IMG/VR virus record: IMGVR_UViG_3300025102_000294
Coordinates: 1 to 23,769 of that record
Strand: one strand, 5' to 3'
From: a virus
Length of the DNA stretch: 23,769 nt
Part shown: in pieces, positions 1 through 7,283 of the stretch
Position numbering within the stretch: position 1 is the stretch's first letter
Layout of the letters: each line of letters opens with the position of its first letter
The notes under the pieces: generated by a model
Database searches by the model: none
What the model was told of the DNA's origin: nothing
The model's input: the letters and a program-made list of their open reading frames with translations, nothing else
Made by a program: the position numbers and the translations under genes

Positions 1-1680
1 GACACGACCGGAGAGGGCAACTTTGACCGCGTCTATTTGCCTTGCTACAACGGGGCCATATCACCAGAGAGCGAAGGCGACGAGGACAACACCATACACG
101 TGGGCATCAATGCCGACAGGACGGGACCCACAAATGTGGTGACCATGCCGTTGCGCGACGACATCGACAACGCCCGCGACGCTTCCGAGAATTTCGAGAA
201 CAACCCCAACCACAGGTACACGGCCCCATTCACGGGCCTCTATTCTATGCTTATTCGCGTGCCCTACGCATTCACGGGAACGGGTCAAATTGAAGTATGG
301 GTCTACAAAAACGGCTCGGAATACGAGCAAATTTTAGACGTCTCAAACCCCGGGGGCACAACCACGGGCGGCCAACTGACGTGGACGTATGACGGTGACG
401 GCATTGGGCACGTAGGTGGTCCGGCTTTGTTTCTTGAAACGGGCGACACGTTGTCCATCCGTTACAAGCTACACAGCGCAAACGTGAAAATCTATGGGGA
501 CATCCCAAACACAAGCACCAGCGACGTCACAAGCTACTACAACACGAACCTTGAAATCTTCAACGTCGTCGAGTTAAGTGGGCAGGACGTGACCATATCG
601 GACAACCTGCCCGAAATGAAGCAAATCGACTTTGTGTTGGGGCTTCAGAAAATGTTCAACCTCGTGTTCGTGCCGGACAAGAACCGAGAGAACCACCTCC
701 TCATCGAGCCGTACATCGATTACATGACAGGAGGCACGGACAAAGCGTGGAACGACTTGATTGACTACGACCACGACATCACCCTCAAGCCTACCTCGGA
801 CGTTCAGGCCAAGCGATACGAGTGGACGCAAACACCCGGACAGGACTTCGTGGCGACGGCCGTGCAAGAGCAACGTGGTCGCGTGTATGGACGCTACCAA
901 GTCCTCGAACCGGACAACGACTTCGCCACCGGCGACAAGGTCATCGAGGCACCCTTTGCGCCTTACATCGTGAGCCTCATCCCGGGCACCCCGTTCCAAA
1001 TTTACCGGAGCATCAACGCCAGCGGACAACGCATCGAGAACCCGAAGCCCATGTTGGCTTATTACGGCGGCCTCACGGACAACTTCGGCGCATATTACGT
1101 CAAGGCCGACGACGGCACCACAGGAAGCGCGGCGACGTTGTTCCCGTACTTCTCGCCGTTTGCTACTGACCAACCCGCGCTCGCTGACAATCAATTGCAG
1201 TACGGTGTCGAGCGTCCCTTTGTGCCAATGGCGACGCCGCCCATCAACACGCTGTTCGTGAAATATTGGTCGCAGTACGTGACCGAGTTGTACAGCGAGG
1301 AGGCCCGCATCATGACGCTACACGTCAAGCTCGACCGCGTGGAGTTGGCCGGTTTTGAGTTCAGCGACAAAATTTGGATGCGTGGGGCGCGTTGGCGCGT
1401 GCTAAAAATGACCTACGACGCAAACGTGGAGGGGTTGGTTCAGGTGGAATGCCTCAAGGTCTTGTCGGACATCGCGTTTTGCGAGGACGTACCCACCAGT
1501 CACATCGCCAAGGTCAACTATGTGTTGTTCAACGGCTCATCTTCAGGCTCGCCGGACTACGGGTCGCAAGCGTGTTGTGAGGCATACGGATACAACTGGG
1601 TCAAAAACACCACCGTCATCAATGGCGTGACACCCCCCAACCTTTGCAAGCCGCCTAATTCCGAAATCAACCCAACGTAA
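1..1680 (+). CDS. Tail-tip / baseplate-hub-like structural protein (5' partial)
   Basis: The frame is open from base 1, so the gene begins upstream of the window; 559 residues are visible. An in-frame TTG at 37 is not needed as a start. The N-terminal visible part (about residues 15-170) is Gly/Thr-rich and beta-like. The middle contains LPEMKQIDFVLGLQKMFNLV followed by VPDKNRENHLLIEP, a pattern I associate with a large tail protein of Bacteroidota siphophages that sits next to the tape measure. The last 70 residues carry five cysteines (FCEDV, ACCEA, NLCKP) and may be an exposed, disulfide-stabilised tail. The position directly before the tape measure and the size fit a tail-tip hub or adhesin carrier. 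No enzyme motif is visible. Structural role fairly sure; exact position in the tail is inference. Confidence 0.6.
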   Translation, partial: DTTGEGNFDRVYLPCYNGAISPESEGDEDNTIHVGINADRTGPTNVVTMPLRDDIDNARDASENFENNPNHRYTAPFTGLYSMLIRVPYAFTGTGQIEVWVYKNGSEYEQILDVSNPGGTTTGGQLTWTYDGDGIGHVGGPALFLETGDTLSIRYKLHSANVKIYGDIPNTSTSDVTSYYNTNLEIFNVVELSGQDVTISDNLPEMKQIDFVLGLQKMFNLVFVPDKNRENHLLIEPYIDYMTGGTDKAWNDLIDYDHDITLKPTSDVQAKRYEWTQTPGQDFVATAVQEQRGRVYGRYQVLEPDNDFATGDKVIEAPFAPYIVSLIPGTPFQIYRSINASGQRIENPKPMLAYYGGLTDNFGAYYVKADDGTTGSAATLFPYFSPFATDQPALADNQLQYGVERPFVPMATPPINTLFVKYWSQYVTELYSEEARIMTLHVKLDRVELAGFEFSDKIWMRGARWRVLKMTYDANVEGLVQVECLKVLSDIAFCEDVPTSHIAKVNYVLFNGSSSGSPDYGSQACCEAYGYNWVKNTTVINGVTPPNLCKPPNSEINPT

Positions 1681-1684
1681 GCAA

Positions 1685-1846
1685 ATGCAGAACCCGCGTC
1701 ATATCATTGAAGCCATCGACCTGCTCGTGGCAACCAAGACACGCAAGCCCTCCCTTTGGTGGGTAAAGCCTTTGGACGTCGTGTTGACGGTTGCTTACCT
1801 CGGGGCGTTTGGTTGGTTTATCTCTAACGTGGTCAAATGGCTGTAA
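1685..1846 (+). CDS. 53-residue single-membrane-segment protein
   Basis: This short gene fills the gap between the tail-tip gene and the tape measure and overlaps the tape-measure start by 10 bp. It opens with MQNPRHIIEAIDLLVATKT, then a Trp/Lys patch (SLWWVKP), and then one hydrophobic segment, VVLTVAYLGAFGWFISNVV (about residues 32-50), ending KWL. The ATG follows the previous stop by 4 bp. The layout (amphipathic N-terminus, one membrane helix at the extreme C-terminus) could suit a small holin or a tail-tip membrane factor, but I recognise no family. The tight packing between two real genes is the main support. Confidence 0.5.
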   Translation: MQNPRHIIEAIDLLVATKTRKPSLWWVKPLDVVLTVAYLGAFGWFISNVVKWL

Positions 1847-3477
1847 CAAAGCAACAAGTAATACTCGAATTCGACGCCGACACGGGCGAGTTGCTTAAAG
1901 CAACGAAGGCCGTTGAGGATAGCGTTGAAGGTGTAGGCACGGCCGCCAAAAAAAGCGGCGACGACTTGTCCGACATGGGCAAGACGGGGTCGAGTGCGTT
2001 CAAGGGTATAGGCACGGCCCTCAAGGCCACCGGAATCGGCTTGCTCGTCGGTTTGTTGGCAAAGCTGGCCATGAAGTTTGCCGAGAACAAAAAGGTCGCC
2101 GACACCTTGGCTGTGGCCGGGGCCGCCTTGGGCACCGTGTTCAACGACATTGTGGACCTCGGCATTCGGCTCGGCGAAACGGTGGCAAGTGCGTTCACCG
2201 ACCCCAAACAGGCCGTCATCGACCTGAAGGACGCCATCGTTGACAACATCACCAACCGCATCACGGGGCTGTTGAACCTTTTGCCGTCGTTGGGTGAGGC
2301 CATTGAGCTCGTGTTTGACGGCAAATTCAAGGAAGCCGGCAAGGTGGCCCTCGATGCGGCCGCCCAAGTGACCCTCGGGGTCACCGACTTCACCGACAAG
2401 GTCAGCGAAGCGGCGGACGCCGTGACCGACTACGCCGGTGCCGTGGCGGACAGCGTGGAGGAAAGCTCACAACTTGAACGACAGCTCCAAAAACTACGTG
2501 ACGCGGAGCGCGACCTAAGCGTCGAGACGGCCCGAAGCCGTGCAGAGGTCGAAGAACTGAAGCGGCAACGCGACGACCAAACGTTGAGCATTGAGCAACG
2601 CCTCGAAGCGTCGCAAAAAGCGGCGGCCATCGACAAGGCAATCGCCGACGAGAACGTCCGCATCCAAGAACAAAAGGCGGCCCTACTTCGACAGGAGATT
2701 GAGTTGCAGGGGGAGACGGAAGAACGCCTCAACGGCTTGGCAGAGGCCGAAATCGCGGCCGCCGATGCACGGCAACAAAGCGCGACCGTACAAACGGAAC
2801 TCCAAAACAGCATTTTCGCGCTCAACGAAGAAATCAAAGCGCAAGAGGAGGAGGCACAACAAGCCGCAGACGACGCATTGAAGGCCGAGGAGGAGCGTTT
2901 GGCCGAGGAACAAAAGCTCAAGGACGAAGCGGCCAAGAAAGACAAAGAACGACGCGACAAAGACCTCGCAGACGAGAAGGCTTTGCAGGACCAAAAGCGG
3001 GCCATGACCTTCGCGGCGCTTTCTGCCTTGGCTGACCTGAGCAACGCCTTCGCCAAAAACAACGAGGAGGGTGCCCGCCGTGCCTTCAAACGCAACAAAG
3101 CCCTCTCCCTTGCGTCCGCTGTCCTCAACACAAGCCAAGCAATCACGGACGCATTGGCAAAAGACGCCACGTTCCCCGGTTCGCGCTTCATCGCGGCGGC
3201 AACCGCAGGGGCGGCCGGCCTTGCTCAAATCCAAAACATCCGAAAGACGCAGTTCCAAGGAAGCAACCCACCACCACCGGCCACGGAAGACCGGGGACCG
3301 GCGGGAGGCTTTGCGGCGGGAGCCGTCAACGCACCCGGAGCGCCAGCCCTCGACCTCGGGTTCTTGGGTGAAGGTGCCCAAGGCGCACCAATTCAAGCGT
3401 ATGTCATCGCGCAAAACGTGAGCAACGCACAACAAGCAAACCAACAGGTCCAAGACCAAGCAACTCTCGGAGGATGA
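1837..3477 (+). CDS. Tail tape measure protein
   Basis: This 546-residue protein has the tape-measure layout. The short N-terminal region (DADTGELLKATKAVEDSVEG) resembles the start of many tape measures. A hydrophobic stretch (about residues 61-82, GIGLLVGLLAKLAMKFA) is followed by a helical region. A long charged coiled coil rich in Glu, Lys, Arg, Gln and Ala spans about residues 210-390. An Ala-rich C-terminal segment (about 424-465, LSLASAVLNTSQAITDAL) and a Pro/Gly-rich tail end the protein. Tape measures set tail length and are ejected with the DNA; by the usual rule of about 0.15 nm per residue this one predicts a short tail of roughly 80 nm (inference). It overlaps the next gene by 4 bp (ATGA), which suggests coupled translation. 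Confidence 0.85.
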   Translation: MAVTKQQVILEFDADTGELLKATKAVEDSVEGVGTAAKKSGDDLSDMGKTGSSAFKGIGTALKATGIGLLVGLLAKLAMKFAENKKVADTLAVAGAALGTVFNDIVDLGIRLGETVASAFTDPKQAVIDLKDAIVDNITNRITGLLNLLPSLGEAIELVFDGKFKEAGKVALDAAAQVTLGVTDFTDKVSEAADAVTDYAGAVADSVEESSQLERQLQKLRDAERDLSVETARSRAEVEELKRQRDDQTLSIEQRLEASQKAAAIDKAIADENVRIQEQKAALLRQEIELQGETEERLNGLAEAEIAAADARQQSATVQTELQNSIFALNEEIKAQEEEAQQAADDALKAEEERLAEEQKLKDEAAKKDKERRDKDLADEKALQDQKRAMTFAALSALADLSNAFAKNNEEGARRAFKRNKALSLASAVLNTSQAITDALAKDATFPGSRFIAAATAGAAGLAQIQNIRKTQFQGSNPPPPATEDRGPAGGFAAGAVNAPGAPALDLGFLGEGAQGAPIQAYVIAQNVSNAQQANQQVQDQATLGG

Positions 3478-4418
3478 AAATTGTGGAACTAATAATTGAC
3501 GAGGAGGCCGAGGTGTTCGGTATCGAAGCCATCTCGCTCGTGGACCGTCCGGCCATCGAGTTGGACTTCGTGGCATTGAAAGACCAAAAGGTCACATTTG
3601 CCGAGGTCGACAACGACAAGCGCATCCTCATGGGGCCGGCTCTTGTCCCAGATAAACCCATCTACCGGAAGAACGCCGAGGGCGAGTTTTACGTGTACTT
3701 CTCGAAGGACACCGTTCGCCGTGCGGCCGAGCTATACCTTCAACAGGGACGCCAAACGGCCCACACCTTGGAGCACGAACACGCCATCAACGGGCTCACT
3801 GTGGTCGAGTCGTGGCTCGTGGAGGACAAGGCCAAGGACAAGTCGGCCATGTACGACCTCGACGTTCCCGTAGGTACATGGATGGTGGCCGTCAAAGTTG
3901 AGAACGAGGCCATTTGGCAAGACTGGGTCAAAGAGGGCAAGGTCAAAGGGTTCTCGATTGAGGGCTACTTCGCTGACAAGATGCAAAAGCAAGAGGAGGA
4001 GACGGCGATGGGCTACGACGTGGTCGACGCCGTGTTGAACGTGTTGGAGCTGGAGACGTATTCGGACTATCCCGACGCGGTGGTGAACAACGCCAAGCGC
4101 GGCATCGAGCTGAACGAGAAGGAAGGCAACAAATGCGCCACACAGACGGGCAAGGTGCGCGCTCAACAACTTGCCAAGCGCCAACCCTTGAGCCGCGAAA
4201 CGGTGCAACGTATGGCCTCCTATTTGGCCCGTGCTGAAGTGTACTACGACAACGGCGACCCGAGCGAGTGCGGGTACATCTCCTACCTCTTGTGGGGTGG
4301 TAAAGCGGGCAAGCGATGGGCCGACGCCAAGGTGCGGGAGTTCCAAACGCTGTCCGAGCTGGAGAAGGTAGCCGTGCAAATCATGGCACACAACGAAAAA
4401 AAATCAGGGGGCGCGTAA
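3474..4418 (+). CDS. Prohead maturation protease, XkdF-like (S78-type)
   Basis: The 314-residue protein matches the XkdF-like phage protease family. The N-terminus has the typical EAISLVDRPAIELDFVAL. The core runs from RILMGPALVPDKPIYR (about residue 50) to GFSIEGYF (about 159-166). The likely catalytic histidine is in TLEHEHAI (101-103) and the nucleophile is Ser161 in GFSIEG. This enzyme cleaves scaffold and capsid proteins during head maturation. A C-terminal domain (about 220-310) contains RAQQLAKRQPLSRETVQRMA and ISYLLWGGKAGKRW, which I associate with head proteins of Bacteroidota phages. It lies directly before the scaffold and capsid genes. The start overlaps the tape-measure stop (ATGA). 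Confidence 0.85.
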   Translation: MKIVELIIDEEAEVFGIEAISLVDRPAIELDFVALKDQKVTFAEVDNDKRILMGPALVPDKPIYRKNAEGEFYVYFSKDTVRRAAELYLQQGRQTAHTLEHEHAINGLTVVESWLVEDKAKDKSAMYDLDVPVGTWMVAVKVENEAIWQDWVKEGKVKGFSIEGYFADKMQKQEEETAMGYDVVDAVLNVLELETYSDYPDAVVNNAKRGIELNEKEGNKCATQTGKVRAQQLAKRQPLSRETVQRMASYLARAEVYYDNGDPSECGYISYLLWGGKAGKRWADAKVREFQTLSELEKVAVQIMAHNEKKSGGA

Positions 4419-4429
4419 GCATCGCCCCC
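4407..4429 (+). promoter_or_regulatory. GC-rich stem-loop across the protease stop codon
   Basis: Left arm GGGGGCG (4407-4413) pairs perfectly with CGCCCCC (4423-4429) around a 9-nt loop that contains the protease TAA (4416-4418). There is no T-run after it, so it is unlikely to be a simple intrinsic terminator. It sits 30 bp before the scaffold start and could be an RNA processing or stability signal or a pause site. It resembles the hairpins after the capsid and tail-tube genes. Confidence 0.5.
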
Positions 4430-4458
4430 ACTTATCCGTCTTATACAAAACGCACACC

Positions 4459-5199
4459 ATGAACATCCAACAACGCGTGCAGGACATCCTCAACAAATTC
4501 GACGTCAACTTGACCGTCAGCGAGGAGAAAAGCACCGAACTCGCCGAGGTGACCCTCGAAAACGGGACCGTAGTTTACACCGACGACGAGTTTGTCGTTG
4601 GCGCTGAGGCTTACATCATCAACGACGAGGGCGAACGCATCTCGGTCCCCGCTGGCGACTACGAATTGGCCGACGGCCGTTTGATGGTTGTGGGCGAGGG
4701 TGGTGCCATCGAGGAAATCAAAGCCGCCGAGGAACCAGCCGAGGAGCCCGTGGCCGAGGAGGCCGGTGAGGACCGCGTCGAGCAAAGCGCCGAGGAGCCC
4801 GAAGCCACCGAGGAAGATACCGAGGAGGAACTCGAAATTGAAGTCGAAATCGAAATGGAGGACGAAGACGAAGAAAAGCCGTCATACGTCACCCGTGCCG
4901 AGGTGGAGGACATGATTAAGTCCGCGTTTGAAGCCCTCAAAGAGGAAGACAAGGAAGATATGTCTGACGTCAACCCCGAGGCACCCAAAGAAGAACCCAA
5001 AGCAGAGGAAGCCCCCGAGGCCGACCCTGTTGCCGAGGAACTGGCCGCCGTGAAGGCCGAGCTTTCAGACATGAAAGACGAAGCCGTTCCCATGCTCAAG
5101 CACGCTACACCAACGGCGCAACCTGAGCACATTGATTTGTCGAAACTTTCACTTACGGAGCGCGTTGCCGCCCTCCACTCTAAATTCTCTCAGAAATGA
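4459..5199 (+). CDS. Acidic protein, probable head scaffold
   Basis: This 246-residue protein is very rich in Glu, mostly between residues 90 and 200 (repeated AEEP/EEE blocks), and is predicted to be highly acidic and helical. The N-terminal 80 residues form a small conventional domain (MNIQQRVQDILNKFDVNLTV, then TLENGTVVYTDDEFVVGA). The C-terminus (about 205-246) contains AAVKAELSDMKDEAVPMLKH and ends with a basic LSLTERVAALHSKFSQK, typical of a scaffold's capsid-binding end. Position between protease and major capsid, acidity and helical content all fit a scaffolding protein removed by the protease. The stop overlaps the capsid start (ATGA). Assignment rests on composition and context, not on a recognised family. 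Confidence 0.7.
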   Translation: MNIQQRVQDILNKFDVNLTVSEEKSTELAEVTLENGTVVYTDDEFVVGAEAYIINDEGERISVPAGDYELADGRLMVVGEGGAIEEIKAAEEPAEEPVAEEAGEDRVEQSAEEPEATEEDTEEELEIEVEIEMEDEDEEKPSYVTRAEVEDMIKSAFEALKEEDKEDMSDVNPEAPKEEPKAEEAPEADPVAEELAAVKAELSDMKDEAVPMLKHATPTAQPEHIDLSKLSLTERVAALHSKFSQK

Positions 5200-6197
5200 G
5201 CCAATACAAATTTGCCAACGCTTCTATTGCCGTTGGTACCTACGCAGGTGAGGCGGCCCGTCCATACGTGGCGGCGGCTATCCTGTCCGCAGACACAATC
5301 GCGAACAACTACGTGAGCGTGTTGCAAAATGTCCACAGCAAAGCCGTCCTCCGGAAGTTCTCCGGCGCCGCCATTCAGGCGAACGACGATTGTTCTTTCT
5401 CTACTGCCGCCGGCCAATTGACCCTCGGGGAAGCCATCTTGGCAACAAGCCCGCTGAAGGTCAACGAGCAGGTGTGTAACGAAGACCTTCGCGCCACTTG
5501 GGAGGGTATGCAAATGTCCGGCCAAAATAGCGCCGCACCCGCTGACTTCACAACCTACGTCGCCCAATACGTGGCCGCCAAGGTTGCTGAAAACGTCGAA
5601 ATCAACTTGTGGGGTGGTAACTACGACCCTACCGATGGAGGCAACACAGGCGCTGGACGCTTGGGTACTGCCTTTGACGGGTTGTGCCACCAACTTGTGG
5701 ACGCGACACCCGGTTACGAAAAAACCGCTGCCGGCGCTTTCACCGCTGACAACGCGGCCGTGACTGGCATCTTGAGCAAGTTGGACGACATCGTTGACAA
5801 CGCGCCAAGCGAAGTGCAGGGTGACAGCAACGCCGTCATCTACATGAGCAAGAAGTCGTTGTTCTTGTTGCAACGCGCCATGTCCGGATTGACCGTGACC
5901 AATGGTTCCAACTACGCGGCGGCATTTAGCCCCACTTTCCTCGGAGAGAGCCGCCCGTTGACCTACCTCGGCTTCCCAATCGTGGCCCCCGCAGGTATGG
6001 CAAACGACACAATCATCTTTTGCAACCCCAACCAGTTGTACTTCGGTACTGACTTGTTGACCGACCACGTGAACGCGAGCATCTTGAACCTCCGCGACGT
6101 GACAGGTGACGACGTGACTCGCGTCATCATGCAGTTCAGCGGTGGCACACAGATTGTGGACGCTGGCTCCATCGCCATCTCTCGCCGTAGCTCGTAA
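5196..6197 (+). CDS. Major capsid protein
   Basis: The 333-residue product has the size, position and composition of an HK97-fold major capsid protein: an N-terminal helix-rich arm (SADTIANNYVSVLQNVHSKA), an extended middle, a long helix (FTTYVAQYVAAKVAENVEIN) as in the spine helix, and a C-terminal beta-rich part (GFPIVAPAGMANDTIIFCN, then NLYFGTDL-like QLYFGTDLLTDH). The segment after the scaffold-type upstream gene and before the tail tube supports this. A GC-rich hairpin follows its stop, as expected for an abundantly expressed gene. The start overlaps the scaffold stop by 4 bp. No insertion or Ig-like decoration domain is apparent. Confidence 0.85.
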   Translation: MSQYKFANASIAVGTYAGEAARPYVAAAILSADTIANNYVSVLQNVHSKAVLRKFSGAAIQANDDCSFSTAAGQLTLGEAILATSPLKVNEQVCNEDLRATWEGMQMSGQNSAAPADFTTYVAQYVAAKVAENVEINLWGGNYDPTDGGNTGAGRLGTAFDGLCHQLVDATPGYEKTAAGAFTADNAAVTGILSKLDDIVDNAPSEVQGDSNAVIYMSKKSLFLLQRAMSGLTVTNGSNYAAAFSPTFLGESRPLTYLGFPIVAPAGMANDTIIFCNPNQLYFGTDLLTDHVNASILNLRDVTGDDVTRVIMQFSGGTQIVDAGSIAISRRSS

Positions 6198-6214
6198 CAT
6201 TAACCCGAAGAACG

Positions 6215-6238
6215 CGGGGGAGCGACTTGGCTCCCCTG
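6215..6238 (+). terminator. Stem-loop after the capsid gene (weak terminator or stabiliser)
   Basis: GGGGAGC (6217-6223) pairs with GCTCCCC (6230-6236) around loop GACTTG; a G-T and a C-G pair extend the stem to 9 bp. The downstream bases (catcttcc) are pyrimidine-rich but not a T-run, so termination would be partial. It lies between the capsid and tail-tube genes and looks related to the stronger hairpin after the tail-tube gene. Confidence 0.6.
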
Positions 6239-6260
6239 CATCTTCCTAACCTCTGAAACC

Positions 6261-6803
6261 ATGGCTTGTAGCCTTACAATTACAGGACGGTCTTTACCTT
6301 GCCGCGACGCCCTCGGAGGTGTGAAAAAGGTTTGGTTTGGGGCGGCATTATTCACCGACGGGATTTGGACCGCAGTAGGCGCAACAACACCCGGTGAAAT
6401 TGACAACTCTACCGCCGGGGTTGCGTTGCAGGACTTCGTGAGCCCTAAGAACACGTCAAGCCTCACGCAAACCGTCAACGCATCAGTCGAGAACGGGACT
6501 GTCTTCTACTCGCAGGTGCTTTCATTGGTTTGCAACAAGCCGGTGGCGGCTGACATTGTAGAGATTCAAAACCTCGCCAAGGGCCGCCTCATCATCGTCG
6601 TGCAAGACCTCAATGACAACTACTTCGTCATGGGCCACACGCGCGGCTGTGAATTGACCGGAGGAAGCCTCGCGACAGGTACCGCCATCGGCGACCTGAA
6701 CGGGTTCACCTTGGAGTTCACAGCGGAGGAGGGCATTCCTGCACCGTTCTTGGATAAGACAAGCGCCGAAGCCGGAAGCGTCACCTTCAACGTGACACCG
6801 TAA
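6261..6803 (+). CDS. Major tail (tube) protein
   Basis: The 180-residue product begins MACSLTITGRSLPCRDALGG and has a C-terminal part reading GCELTGGSLATGTAIGDLNG and then FTLEFTAEEGIPAPFL. This glycine-rich ELTGG..GDLNG pattern is one I associate with tail-tube proteins of Bacteroidota siphophages. Size (about 20 kDa) and predicted beta content fit a tube subunit. It is a stand-alone cistron flanked on both sides by GC-rich hairpins, consistent with high and separately tuned expression. Start at ATG 6261, 63 bp after the capsid stop. Function is likely rather than certain; a minor capsid or decoration protein is the alternative. Confidence 0.65.
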   Translation: MACSLTITGRSLPCRDALGGVKKVWFGAALFTDGIWTAVGATTPGEIDNSTAGVALQDFVSPKNTSSLTQTVNASVENGTVFYSQVLSLVCNKPVAADIVEIQNLAKGRLIIVVQDLNDNYFVMGHTRGCELTGGSLATGTAIGDLNGFTLEFTAEEGIPAPFLDKTSAEAGSVTFNVTP

Positions 6804-6850
6804 TAAACACCGGGCCAAAAAGCCTTGGGACCGTTTATAGTTACAAAAGG

Positions 6851-6880
6851 AGGGGGAGGGCGTTGGCTCTCCCCTTTTTT
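6851..6880 (+). terminator. Intrinsic terminator after the tail-tube gene
   Basis: AGGGGGAGGG (6851-6860) pairs with CTCTCCCCTT (6867-6876), including two G-T pairs, around loop CGTTGG; the run of six T follows (6875-6880). It ends only 6 bp before the ATG of the next gene, so downstream genes depend on read-through, antitermination or another promoter. Confidence 0.75.
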
Positions 6881-6886
6881 GATACC

Positions 6887-7282
6887 ATGATACACCTAAC
6901 ACCAAACGCCGCCGCCAATGTTGTGAGCCTTTCGCCCTACCAAGCGCGAAAGTACCTCGCCACGTTTTCGCACTACCTCATCGTCTTGACCAACGAAGCC
7001 ACCGAAGCGACTCACGCGGCGGTGCTTGCGCCATCGGTCGACAATGCGAGGGAGACGAAGTTTGACCTTCCCACGGACGCGGATGCGGCCGGTGAGGTGC
7101 TCATCACCCAATCAGGTCTCTACACGTACACCGTGTACGGCCAAAACAGCTCATCCAACACCGACCCCACGAACGGCGCGGTGGTTGGCATTTGCGAAAC
7201 GGGAGCCGCCCGCGTGACGGCCTCGGCCGCATGGACTACGCCGGACATTTCGATACCTGACAACGTCGTATATTACGAGTGA
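6887..7282 (+). CDS. Small head/tail structural protein, function unknown
   Basis: I place the start at ATG 6887 (131 residues). An upstream TTG at 6863 would put the first codons inside the terminator hairpin and is rejected. The sequence has a predicted beta-sandwich look: YLATFSHYLIVLTNEATEA near the N-terminus and a conserved-looking SGLYTYTVYGQNSSSNTDPT about residues 69-88, followed by VVGICETGAARV. I associate this type with a minor virion protein encoded just before the portal in Bacteroidota phages. One bp separates it from the portal gene, so the two are probably co-translated. The specific role is unknown. Confidence 0.6.
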   Translation: MIHLTPNAAANVVSLSPYQARKYLATFSHYLIVLTNEATEATHAAVLAPSVDNARETKFDLPTDADAAGEVLITQSGLYTYTVYGQNSSSNTDPTNGAVVGICETGAARVTASAAWTTPDISIPDNVVYYE

Positions 7283-7283
7283 C

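Noticed and set aside
2430-3576. Long minus-strand frames opposite the tape measure
   Set aside because: Ser/Ala/Leu/Arg-biased translations that mirror Glu/Lys/Ala-rich coiled-coil codons; not genes.
5190-6200. Long open frame on the minus strand opposite the capsid gene
   Set aside because: It is a shadow produced by the GC-rich codon use of the capsid gene; composition is unlike a protein and no start context supports it.
6805-6839. Inverted repeat ATAAAC...GTTTAT after the tail-tube gene
   Set aside because: Only 6 A/T-rich pairs around a long poorly paired interior; the strong terminator follows just downstream.
6863-6886. TTG-initiated extension of the small structural gene
   Set aside because: These codons lie in the loop, right arm and T-run of the terminator; ATG 6887 is a better start.
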